Assembly: GCF_937898925.1 (NCBI RefSeq)
Contig: NZ_CALDKF010000086.1
Span: forward strand, 1-42,116
Direction: 5' to 3'
Length of the DNA: 42,116 nt
DNA from: an uncultured Methanobrevibacter sp.
GTDB taxonomy: Archaea; Methanobacteriota; Methanobacteria; Methanobacteriales; Methanobacteriaceae
In this document: positions 1-6,545 of the stretch, one piece after another
How the letters are laid out: every line of letters begins with the position of its first letter
How positions within the stretch are numbered: position 1 is the first letter of the stretch
Notes under the pieces: model-generated
The model's database searches: none
Seen by the model: the letters and a program-made list of their open reading frames with translations, nothing else
Told to the model about the DNA's origin: nothing
Program-made: the position numbers and the translations under genes

Positions 1-338
1 TCGGCATTAAGAATGTTACAATGAATGAGGGATTTTTTCAGGGACATTTTCCTGAAAATCCGGTTATGCCGGGTGTTTTGCAAATTGAAGCAATGGCTCA
101 GGTTGCCGGTTGCGTTGCTATAGAAAATATGCCCGACTACAAAGAAACTAAAAGAGGTGTATTTTTTATGTCGATAAACAACGTAAAATTCCGTCACCCC
201 GTTGTTCCGGATACATTACTTAAAATGCACGTAAAGAAAATAAAAGGACGTGCAAACGTGTTTGTATTTGAGGGTAAGGCTTATATCGGTGATACATTGT
301 GTTGCGAAGCCGAATTAACAGCAATGATAACAAAGTAA
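1..338 (+). CDS. fabZ: 3-hydroxyacyl-ACP dehydratase FabZ, 3' part (partial)
   Basis: The reading frame is open from the first bases of the window, so the gene is cut at its 5' end. FabZ dehydrates beta-hydroxyacyl-ACP in bacterial type II fatty-acid synthesis, in the cytoplasm. The translated text carries the hot-dog fold signature: GHFPENPVMPGV with the catalytic His, then the helix IEAMAQVAG with the catalytic Glu, then a FMSINNVKFRHPVVP strand region as in FabZ. About 110 residues remain of the usual ~145. Methanogens make isoprenoid lipids and do not normally carry FabZ, so this gene is out of place beside the rest of the window. It is followed by a bacterial-type hairpin terminator. Family assignment is secure; the origin (contig join or transfer) is inference. 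Confidence 0.88.
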   Translation, partial: GIKNVTMNEGFFQGHFPENPVMPGVLQIEAMAQVAGCVAIENMPDYKETKRGVFFMSINNVKFRHPVVPDTLLKMHVKKIKGRANVFVFEGKAYIGDTLCCEAELTAMITK

Positions 339-360
339 GACTATATTACTTAAAACAAAG

Positions 361-398
361 CTCCTGATATTTGCTAATGCATTTTCAGGAGTTTTTTT
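361..398 (+). terminator. Intrinsic hairpin terminator after fabZ
   Basis: CTCCTGA (361-367) and TCAGGAG (385-391) form a 7-bp stem followed directly by seven T. This is the bacterial Rho-independent form. The other genes of the window end in plain T-rich tracts without such a stem, which supports a bacterial source for this end of the window. Confidence 0.8.
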
Positions 399-478
399 AT
401 CCCTTGTTTTTAAGTTTTTCTTAACAATTAAAGTTAATGTAACTTGTTGAAAATAAATAAAAATATCGATTGTAACAT

Positions 479-874
479 TTGGTATTTTTTTGTGTTTTGG
501 GGTGTAAATCTACAAAAAAAGAGCCAGAAACACAGTCAGAGGTTTTGGAAGTTACTGTAAACGAAAAAGAACAACTTCTAATTGTGAAACCTGTGGAGAT
601 TTTGATTGATAATCATTCTTATTTGGGAGAAATAAATATTGGTGAAGAAATAGTTGTTGTTGGTGTGCTTTCAAAAGAAGTTGATAATTTTGTTTTAATT
701 GAAAATCCTTTAAGCAAAAATCGTGTATCTTTTCTTTTGGAATTTGATGAAAAACTTGAAACTCAACTTTTAGAGAATTTGGAAAAAGAAGTAAAAATTA
801 CAGGTGTTTTTAAAAATTCCATTTCACCATGGAACAAAGAAATGACTGTTATAAAAATAGAAACTGATTTTTAA
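479..874 (+). CDS. Lipoprotein-like protein with damaged or missing N-terminus
   Basis: The frame first opens at a TTG at 479, only two codons after a stop at 473-475. It encodes a short hydrophobic stretch ending in VLGC, which looks like a lipobox, then a charged linker (KSTKKEPE) and a ~110-residue domain of unknown function with OB-like alternating strands. A normal lipoprotein signal would need a charged start and ~10 more hydrophobic residues. Another frame just upstream reads KISIVTFGIF and would join this one if the T run at 484-490 were one base shorter, yet that frame also has no ATG, GTG or TTG. No ribosome-binding site is evident. The gene therefore looks broken, mis-sequenced or cut by a join. 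The lipobox suggests a bacterium. I do not recognise the domain. Confidence 0.5.
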   Translation: MVFFCVLGCKSTKKEPETQSEVLEVTVNEKEQLLIVKPVEILIDNHSYLGEINIGEEIVVVGVLSKEVDNFVLIENPLSKNRVSFLLEFDEKLETQLLENLEKEVKITGVFKNSISPWNKEMTVIKIETDF

Positions 875-899
875 AATCGTAAAATAATGGAGAACGTGT

Positions 900-1817
900 A
901 TGATTTGTGAAAAATGTGGAGAAAATCTAATTGATGGAATTTGTCCAAATTGTGGAAAGGAAATTGATGAAAACGATCAATTCTGTAAAGGTTGTGGTTC
1001 TAAAATCAAACCTGATGGGGACTTGGATTTAGAACACACTGAAACTAGTACTGTAAATTCTAATAATAAAACAGAATCTGCAACAGCAGATAATAAATTA
1101 GTCTTAATACCTTTGGTTTTAGGAATAATTGGAGTAATCGTCGGACTTGCTGAAGGTTTAAGTTGTCCAATGTTATTTGGATGGATAAATATTATGACTG
1201 AAATGGTCATTGCTGTTGTGGGTGGATGTCTCGGTATATACTTATTTAAGTTCAAAAAAGAATATCTTATTGCAGGTATCCAATTTATAATAACTGGTAT
1301 AATAATGACCTTTTTAATTGGAAATATGGCATTAATCGGTTGTATAATCTTTATAATTGCAGGAATATTGGCTATTTTCTTAACTAAAAAATATAATATT
1401 GATAATAAAGTATTATTAGCTTTACCTGTATTTACAATTATTTTAATGTTTTTAGTTGCATTATTGATGGTAGGTGTAGGTGATTATAATCAAAGCCAGC
1501 TTGCTGACCAAGTAAGCATTAGCAATGTTCAAAACACTATTGCATATTCATATGGTTATTATGATGGTGATCTTAAAGGAGACATCTATTTTGACACTAG
1601 TTTAGATTATGTGTCTATGGAAGTAGAGTTCCTTGATGCAAATGGCAAGGTTTTGGATACAACTTATGCTCTTATGGATACTACTGTGGAAGCAGGCAAA
1701 ACTTATCAGTTTGATGCATTCTATATGAAAGAAGAAAAACCGTATAAAGCGCAAATTTCATTAAAGAATGATATGGAAGATGAACCGTTTTATGTGCAAA
1801 ATGTTACTTTAGCTTAA
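900..1817 (+). CDS. Zinc-ribbon multi-span membrane protein
   Basis: The 305-residue protein starts with cysteine pairs C3/C6, C15/C18 and C29/C32, the pattern of short zinc-ribbon domains common at the N-terminus of Methanobrevibacter and Methanosphaera membrane proteins. A polar linker (about 36-65) follows, then four or five hydrophobic helices (about 67-195), then a ~110-residue polar C-terminal domain rich in beta strand that probably faces outside. A GGAGA lies ~7 bases before the ATG. It is the first of four zinc-ribbon genes in a row on the same strand, so it may belong to a locus that diversified by duplication. The ligand and function are unknown; metal binding is inferred from the cysteines. 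Confidence 0.75.
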   Translation: MICEKCGENLIDGICPNCGKEIDENDQFCKGCGSKIKPDGDLDLEHTETSTVNSNNKTESATADNKLVLIPLVLGIIGVIVGLAEGLSCPMLFGWINIMTEMVIAVVGGCLGIYLFKFKKEYLIAGIQFIITGIIMTFLIGNMALIGCIIFIIAGILAIFLTKKYNIDNKVLLALPVFTIILMFLVALLMVGVGDYNQSQLADQVSISNVQNTIAYSYGYYDGDLKGDIYFDTSLDYVSMEVEFLDANGKVLDTTYALMDTTVEAGKTYQFDAFYMKEEKPYKAQISLKNDMEDEPFYVQNVTLA

Positions 1818-1873
1818 ATGGAAGTGTTTTATTCGCTTCTATTTTAGCAAAACTATTTATAGGGATGTTAATT

Positions 1874-2521
1874 ATGGTTATATTTTGTCCTAAATGTGGA
1901 GAAAAAAATGGTGAAGGTGCAAAGTTTTGTAAAAAATGTGGTGTGGAGTTGGATGCTCAGGATTCTACAAAATCTTCCGTTGTCTCTGATGCTCAAGGTT
2001 CTTCAATATTTACAAGTGAGCATAAAAATCAGTCAAAATCCAGAAAAAATATTATAATAATTGCTATTGTTGCTATCATATGTTTAGCAGCTATTGCAGG
2101 GGCTATGCTCTACTTCAATGGTGGTTTATTTAACGATAAAGAGCCAATTCATATTGTTAACACTACTTTTTCTACTGGTCATTCACTTGATTCAAAAACA
2201 TATTGTACAATTAATGTAGGCTCAAATCACACAGATGAAAATGTCACTGTAGATATTTTATACAGTCGTGATGGTACTGATTTGAATGATGGGGATAAAA
2301 GTGTAAAAACTGTTGATGCAAATGGGGATATTGTTTGTGAAAGTAAAGATTCATATGATTTATATCCTAGCCATGCAATTGTAACCCTTTATGATGATGA
2401 GGGAAATAAATTAGACAGTGCAGATATCTCTTTAAATACTGATGACAGTACTCAAGTAGCTGTTGGAAATGGAACTGTAACTGCAAAATCAATTACTACT
2501 GCTCAGCATTCTGCATCCTAA
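1874..2521 (+). CDS. Zinc-ribbon protein with one membrane helix
   Basis: The N-terminus reads MVIFCPKCGEKN and continues to FCKKCGVEL, a classic four-cysteine zinc_ribbon_2 domain. A Ser/Lys-rich linker leads to one strong transmembrane helix (about residues 58-82). The last ~130 residues are polar, beta-rich and probably outside the membrane. An in-frame ATG lies three codons upstream at 1865, but 1874 fits the AGGGA at 1861-1865 better and matches the usual start of such domains. The layout (cytoplasmic zinc ribbon, one helix, outer domain) is frequent in Methanobacteriales. It follows the previous zinc-ribbon gene by ~55 bases. Function is not known. Confidence 0.75.
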   Translation: MVIFCPKCGEKNGEGAKFCKKCGVELDAQDSTKSSVVSDAQGSSIFTSEHKNQSKSRKNIIIIAIVAIICLAAIAGAMLYFNGGLFNDKEPIHIVNTTFSTGHSLDSKTYCTINVGSNHTDENVTVDILYSRDGTDLNDGDKSVKTVDANGDIVCESKDSYDLYPSHAIVTLYDDEGNKLDSADISLNTDDSTQVAVGNGTVTAKSITTAQHSAS

Positions 2522-2596
2522 CAGAATTATTGTGGAATTAATAACATTTTTATTAAAATATTAGTTTTAAACTAATATTTTCTTTTTTTCTTTTTT

Positions 2597-2612
2597 TAAA
2601 AACATTTATAAG
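2597..2612 (+). promoter_or_regulatory. TATA-box promoter for the small zinc-ribbon operon
   Basis: AAAAACATTTATAAG lies about 45-55 bases before the ATG at 2657 and just after a T-rich end of the preceding gene. This is the A-rich BRE plus TTTATA layout seen before other genes of the window. It suggests that the two tiny zinc-ribbon genes and the membrane protein at 2993 form a separate transcript. Confidence 0.5.
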
Positions 2613-2656
2613 CACCTTCAACAATATTAGAATTAGAAGTAAAGGGAGGGACAATT

Positions 2657-2809
2657 ATGAACTGTCCTTTTTGTGGAGAATACGTAACTAACGGAGACTT
2701 GATCTGCCCACACTGTGGAGCTGATTTAAGCTCCTACTACGATGAGTACGAAGGTGAATTTGACGAAGAAAACCAAGACGACAATGACATATGGTTAATG
2801 GGGGGATAA
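2657..2809 (+). CDS. 50-residue zinc-ribbon microprotein
   Basis: GGGAGGG stands just before the ATG. The product has C3/C6 and C17/C20 in MNCPFCGEYV...LICPHCGADL, a complete four-cysteine zinc ribbon, followed by a ~25-residue tail very rich in Asp, Glu and Tyr. The N-terminal ~24 residues are nearly the same as those of the next gene, which starts one base after this stop codon, so the pair is a tandem duplication. Small single-domain zinc ribbons often act as protein- or nucleic-acid-binding adaptors, but nothing here identifies a partner. Confidence 0.72.
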   Translation: MNCPFCGEYVTNGDLICPHCGADLSSYYDEYEGEFDEENQDDNDIWLMGG

Positions 2810-2810
2810 T

Positions 2811-2993
2811 ATGAATTGTCCATTCTGTGGAGAAAATGTAACCAATAGGGACTTAACCTGCCCACATTGCGGAGCGGATTTAAGACCCTTTGATGACGAA
2901 TGTCCTTTTTGTGGCGTGCTTATAGATAGTTCTGAAATTCTTTGCCCTAATTGTGGGGTTAATATATACGAGTATTGGTATGGTGAACGCTAA
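2811..2993 (+). CDS. 60-residue double zinc-ribbon microprotein
   Basis: The product carries two four-cysteine ribbons: C3/C6 with C17/C20 (MNCPFCGENV, TCPHCGADL) and C31/C34 with C45/C48 (ECPFCGVL, LCPNCGVN). The first half copies the preceding 50-residue protein with few changes; the second half replaces its acidic tail by another ribbon. A GGGGGGATAAT run serves as ribosome-binding site. The stop codon shares its last base with the ATG of the next gene (TAATG at 2991-2995), so the two should be translated in a coupled way. Function is unknown. Confidence 0.72.
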   Translation: MNCPFCGENVTNRDLTCPHCGADLRPFDDECPFCGVLIDSSEILCPNCGVNIYEYWYGER

Positions 2994-3463
2994 TGGATAG
3001 GAAAGACATAATCATCATAATTCTCTCACTCATAATAATAGCATTTCTAGCTATTGGCGCCTATAATCAAGCTAGAGAAGAGCAGATAATATACCACACT
3101 GTAAACATAACAGATACATTTTCACTGGATGTTCCAATATCTGACAATGTGACAAAGACACAAGTGAGTCCGCATATGCATATTGTGAATGATTCCCAAA
3201 ACAATATTGAAATCACATCATTCAATATGGGAAATGAGTCTACAATGGACCTGATAGGAGACGGTTCCCAATATCTATACACACAGGAAGCCTATAAGCT
3301 GGGGGCTGAGCAGATTAGCTTGTCCAACCATACTGTATGGTACAATAGCAAGGACAGCAATTACATTGCATTCTTCTCTCCAGAGAACACAAATGACAAT
3401 GTGATCATTGTATGCAAGGACAATGAAACCATGGCTCGCATGATCAGCACAGTCAGATATTGA
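2993..3463 (+). CDS. Membrane-anchored protein coupled to zinc-ribbon gene
   Basis: The 156-residue protein begins with MDRKD and one strong membrane helix rich in Ile and Leu (about residues 5-22); the remaining ~130 residues are polar and probably outside the cell membrane. It contains no cysteine pairs of its own. Its start overlaps the stop of the double zinc-ribbon microprotein by one base. Elsewhere in this locus a zinc ribbon, a helix and an outer domain are found on one chain, so here the same parts may be split between two coupled genes. That is inference. The outer domain is not recognised. Confidence 0.65.
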   Translation: MDRKDIIIIILSLIIIAFLAIGAYNQAREEQIIYHTVNITDTFSLDVPISDNVTKTQVSPHMHIVNDSQNNIEITSFNMGNESTMDLIGDGSQYLYTQEAYKLGAEQISLSNHTVWYNSKDSNYIAFFSPENTNDNVIIVCKDNETMARMISTVRY

Positions 3464-3771
3464 CTGTTTCACTATTTTTTTAACATTTTAACATTTTTCA
3501 CTTTTTTTATAATTTTTTAATATCTGACTATTTTATGAAGTGGAAACACTTTTTTTACTATTTTTATAGTCCTATGATTTTATTAAAATATTGTATGGAC
3601 TTGAAATATTAAAATAAGACTGTAAAATTATAATTAAATTAAACTAACTAATTTAAATACTTGTTTCAACAAATTAAGATTAAACAATAATTTGTTGGAG
3701 GTGTTAAGGCAGTATTTCATATTTATGATTGCATTTTCAAGAATATCTTTGACACCTATCCTCAAGGGATA

Positions 3772-4677
3772 TTGGACATTGTCAATGATGTGATTGCAGA
3801 AAACTTTCCAGAGCTGATTATGGACTTTTATCCAAAGGCATTTTGGAACACTTTTCCCCAAGAGATTCTTAATGCATGTCCTGATGATTTAATGAAAAGC
3901 GATTTATTCAGATTCAATTTCAAGCAGAAACTGGAAACTGAATTTTTCACAAAAGATGGAAAAAGATTTATTCCGGACTGTCCCTTTGACACTTTCGAGG
4001 ATTTGGTCATTGGCCTTGAGTTCCAGTCATCAAGATTGGATTATAAAAGAAAAACAGTGTTTTACGAATATCAGGCCAATTTACATTTTAAGCATAAGAA
4101 AGATGTACGAATGGTTGTTTTTAGCACGGTTCACAATAATCACAAACTTTTCAGACATAGGGTAGGTCCTTGTGAAGAGTTTACCATGCTTATAATATCG
4201 TTAAAGGCTTTAAATCAAAAACAAACTTTAAATAATAGTTTATATAAAATAAGAAACAAGTTTAGGTTGTCAGATAAGGAAAAGGCTTTGTTTTTAGCAA
4301 GTCCTATGATGAATTTAAGGAATAAGGCTGAAGCTATAAATGCGCTTTTGAATAATTTTTATGGAATAAAGGATCTCTCTCATGAGGAATATGAGGATAT
4401 GATCAAGATTGTATTGATTTATGCCAATAAATGGTGTTATAAGGAAGTTGAAAATAGTTATGGAGGTTCTGATATGGTTGTTTTACCCCCTAGTACTCAA
4501 AAACTTTATGATAGGATAGTGAGAAAAGGTATTGAGCAGGGTATTGAACAGGGTATTGAGCAAGGTATTGATATCATTGCTGTTAATATGATTAAGGAAG
4601 GTTTTTCATTGGAAGACACTTCTAGAGCCACAGGTTTGCCTAAAGCCAAGATTGCCCAGTTATGCAAATCTAAATAA
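3772..4677 (+). CDS. Rpn/PD-(D/E)XK nuclease-like transposase-family protein
   Basis: The protein resembles the recombination-promoting nuclease (Rpn, transposase_31/PDDEXK) family: an N-terminal ETYP-like stretch (FDTYPQGILDIVNDVI), a central PD...IGLEFQSS segment with the D and E-x-Q residues of a PD-(D/E)XK core, and the typical C-terminal tail of G-I-E-Q repeats followed by a small helical unit ending TGLPKAKIAQL. The first usual start codon (TTG 3772) is inside the conserved sequence; coding similarity appears to continue upstream in the open frame to about 3712, where only GTA is available, although GGAGGTG lies at 3697-3703. So the start is either non-standard or damaged. Members are linked to DNA cleavage and RecA-independent recombination. 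It stands alone between zinc-ribbon genes and small accessory genes. Confidence 0.7.
   Translation: MDIVNDVIAENFPELIMDFYPKAFWNTFPQEILNACPDDLMKSDLFRFNFKQKLETEFFTKDGKRFIPDCPFDTFEDLVIGLEFQSSRLDYKRKTVFYEYQANLHFKHKKDVRMVVFSTVHNNHKLFRHRVGPCEEFTMLIISLKALNQKQTLNNSLYKIRNKFRLSDKEKALFLASPMMNLRNKAEAINALLNNFYGIKDLSHEEYEDMIKIVLIYANKWCYKEVENSYGGSDMVVLPPSTQKLYDRIVRKGIEQGIEQGIEQGIDIIAVNMIKEGFSLEDTSRATGLPKAKIAQLCKSK
4528..4572 (+). repeat. 12-bp in-frame tandem repeat coding G-I-E-Q units
   Basis: GGTATTGAGCAG, GGTATTGAACAG and GGTATTGAGCAA follow each other, then GGTATTGAT. They encode three GIEQ units and GID. The same kind of repeat sits at this point in many Rpn-family proteins and probably sets the length of a linker or helix. 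Copy changes would keep the frame. Confidence 0.85.
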
Positions 4678-4703
4678 TTCTTTTTTAAATTTTTTCTTTT
4701 TTT

Positions 4704-4817
4704 ACTTTTATATTATTGCAAACTTTTTTTAAAGAGCATTGGATTCAAAATGCTTAGATTTAATCCCTTTTGAAAAATTTTGATTAGAACATTACTTTCC
4801 ACATGCTCTTGTTTTTT
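4704..4817 (+). ncRNA. Candidate small structured RNA with own promoter
   Basis: AAGAGCAT-TGGA (4732-4743) pairs with TCCA-C-ATGCTCTT (4798-4810): twelve base pairs with one bulged C. Inside lies a second stem, TTCAAAA (4744-4750) with TTTTGAA (4768-4774), directly stacked on the first. Six T follow the outer stem at 4812-4817. A TTTATATT box at about 4706-4713 is spaced as a TATA box for a start near 4730. Promoter, ~80-nt folded body and T run together look like an independent small RNA. A short inverted-repeat element (MITE-like) is the main alternative. Seen: repeats and spacing. Inferred: transcription. Confidence 0.4.
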
Positions 4818-4900
4818 ATTTATAAGCAATTAAATCCAACATTAATTTACATATGGTTAACTTTTTTTTAAAATGGGTTAATTTATTTAGGAGGCTTTCT

Positions 4901-5152
4901 ATGAGAAGAATAGATGAATTAACTTCAGAAATCAATGAAGCTACCTTGCAACTGCAAATCATAAAGGAACAGATGAGCAAGCAATTCAAGGAAATCTGGA
5001 AACTTCAATGCAATAAGGACATGGGAAAGGAGTACGATAAGGAAAGATATGATGATTTGATGTACAATCATAAACTGCTTCAAATGAAAAGAAGACAGCT
5101 GATCACACATATAAATTACTTAAACAAAGAGTTTTTTGAAGTGTTGATGTAG
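4901..5152 (+). CDS. Small coiled-coil protein of unknown function
   Basis: The ATG at 4901 follows AGGAGG (4889-4894). The 83-residue product starts MRRIDELTSEINEATLQLQ and is almost entirely helical and charged, with heptad-like Leu/Ile spacing and no membrane segment, so a coiled-coil or helical hairpin is likely. An in-frame TTG/ATG further upstream would add a hydrophobic stretch but has no suitable ribosome-binding site. The gene sits downstream of the possible small RNA and is isolated from other genes. I do not recognise a family. Confidence 0.55.
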   Translation: MRRIDELTSEINEATLQLQIIKEQMSKQFKEIWKLQCNKDMGKEYDKERYDDLMYNHKLLQMKRRQLITHINYLNKEFFEVLM

Positions 5153-5296
5153 ACCAGATTACATGTTCGATTAAGAAAAAATATTAATATTAATTAAATT
5201 AAATATTTTCTTAATTAAAATCAATAATTTAACTTAAAAATATTATTTAATTAATCATTATTTCAATTATTTCATATCAAATTCCAGGGCCATAAA

Positions 5297-5860
5297 ATGA
5301 ATGATTTTTACAAGATAGCAAATGAGATTCTACAGATTCCAGAGGAAAACCTGTCATGGGAAGAGAGGTTAAATGAATTAGTCAAATTCAGAGCATATCT
5401 TAAAGAGTATTATGATTCATACAATGATGATTATCTCTTATTTTTAGAAAAAATAGGAAGCGAAAATGACTTGGAGGAAAAATACATTCTGGAATATGAC
5501 TTCAAGAAGGAAGTTTTAAGCAAGGACTATGATTTGGATGGATTGAATTACCTTCTTGTAAATATTCTATTCAAATACAAATTGGCTATTGAAGACTATA
5601 ATGAGTATGTGAATCTGCTTAAGGAAAAGCATGATGTGGAGCTTAAGGCAGATTGGGAGAAAATACTTTCGAAAAAGGATTTGGATTTGCTTGAAGCCTT
5701 AAGCTTATTGACATTTTTACAAAGATCTGATTATTGGGATTATGAGCATATGCCACTTTCCTATGCTATTTTTGATGGAACTGTAGATAATATTCTAGAA
5801 TCAATAGAAGACCATATTGATGAAGAGAATATTGAATTTTTAAATATTTTTGTAAAATAA
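5297..5860 (+). CDS. Hypothetical acidic helical protein
   Basis: The 187-residue protein is acidic and predicted helical throughout, with no cysteine, signal or membrane segment. Near its end it reads ALSLLTFLQRSDYW and then YAIFDGTVDNILESI, a pattern reminiscent of DUF6508-type proteins (R-x-x-R-like helix, then D/E-G-T-x-x-x-I-L), but this is a weak resemblance by eye. It has its own AT-rich flanks on both sides and is not evidently part of an operon. Base composition is like the neighbouring accessory genes. Function unknown. Confidence 0.5.
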   Translation: MNDFYKIANEILQIPEENLSWEERLNELVKFRAYLKEYYDSYNDDYLLFLEKIGSENDLEEKYILEYDFKKEVLSKDYDLDGLNYLLVNILFKYKLAIEDYNEYVNLLKEKHDVELKADWEKILSKKDLDLLEALSLLTFLQRSDYWDYEHMPLSYAIFDGTVDNILESIEDHIDEENIEFLNIFVK

Positions 5861-6002
5861 CTTTTTTTATTTTAATTTTTTAATCACATTATAATTTTAT
5901 TAAATAACTTATTTTTACAATCTAATTATTAAATTATCTTTATTTTGAAAAATACTTGTTTAAAATTCGTTAATTTTATAAATGGGTTCAAATAAAACTA
6001 TT

Positions 6003-6208
6003 TTTGGGTTTTTGCCACCTTAAAAAATTATTCCCAACGATAAATTTCTAGGAGGTGATACAATGGAACTGGATATAGAATTGGTTTTGAATTTCTTCAT
6101 TGAAATTCTCAAAATCATTTTACTTTTCTTAGCTTAATTGTATTGCATTGTAGAACTTTATAAAAAAATGTAGGTTTAAGATTTTTCCTTAGGTGGCTTT
6201 TTCATCCC
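6003..6208 (+). ncRNA. Structured ~200-nt unit enclosing a tiny ORF
   Basis: GGG (6006-6008) and GCCACCT (6014-6020) near the left edge can pair with AGGTGGC (6191-6197) and CCC (6206-6208) near the right edge, closing the whole unit. The right arm is followed by five T. A TTTTATAAATGGG box at 5974-5986 lies ~25 bases before the left edge as a TATA box would. The unit holds one 24-codon ORF behind an AGGAGGTGAT ribosome-binding site. The long-range pairing would make this a compact messenger or dual-function RNA. Pairing and signals are seen; the transcript is inferred. Confidence 0.4.
6063..6137 (+). CDS. 24-residue hydrophobic peptide with strong RBS
   Basis: The ATG at 6063 is preceded by AGGAGGTGAT (6050-6059), the best ribosome-binding site in the window, and the frame ends at TAA 6135-6137. 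The peptide starts MELDIELVLNFF and ends IILLFLA: a short acidic head and then a single hydrophobic helix with one Glu and one Lys, long enough to insert in a membrane. Such short membrane peptides resemble type I toxin peptides, leader peptides, or regulators of membrane proteins. No homologue can be named. The strong signal in an otherwise gene-free 685-bp region argues that it is translated. Confidence 0.55.
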   Translation: MELDIELVLNFFIEILKIILLFLA

Positions 6209-6252
6209 TTTTTGTAATGGATTATAATATTGATTTGAGTTTTTCAAAAAAC

Positions 6253-6375
6253 TTTATATATTATAAAATTAATATTATAATTGAAAAGGATTTATTTCCT
6301 TTGAAATACAAATCCTAAAATTTATTGTTGGGTAAATTGTTATTTGAATTCTTTTTAGAATTCATTTAACTTTTT
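6253..6375 (+). other. Promoter-like box and hairpins before xseA
   Basis: TTTATATA (6253-6260) looks like a TATA box. Downstream, AAAGGA with TCCTTT and GGATTT with AAATCC overlap at 6285-6316, so only one of the two stems can form at a time. At 6346-6363 GAATTCT and AGAATTC form a 7-bp stem with a TTTT loop, followed by a T-rich stretch. This could be a small RNA or the start of a long xseA leader. The xseA ATG is ~180 bases further on. No ORF is present here. Confidence 0.3.
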
Positions 6376-6545
6376 ATAAATAATTTACTATTTTTAACTT
6401 TTTTTAAGCATTTTTAACTTATTTTCAAAATATCCCAATCTCATTTTAACAAACTTATTATATCATTAAAAAAATATCTATAAAATAGCAAATATTTATA
6501 AATAATCAAGTGTATAAACTTTGTATTAAAATATGGGGTTATGTA

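Noticed and set aside
1..900. Prophage or integrative element at the window edge
   Set aside because: No integrase, attachment-site repeat or phage gene is present; the content is housekeeping bacterial genes.
977..1255. Minus-strand 92-codon frame
   Set aside because: Antisense to the zinc-ribbon membrane protein; composition follows from the opposite strand and there is no start signal.
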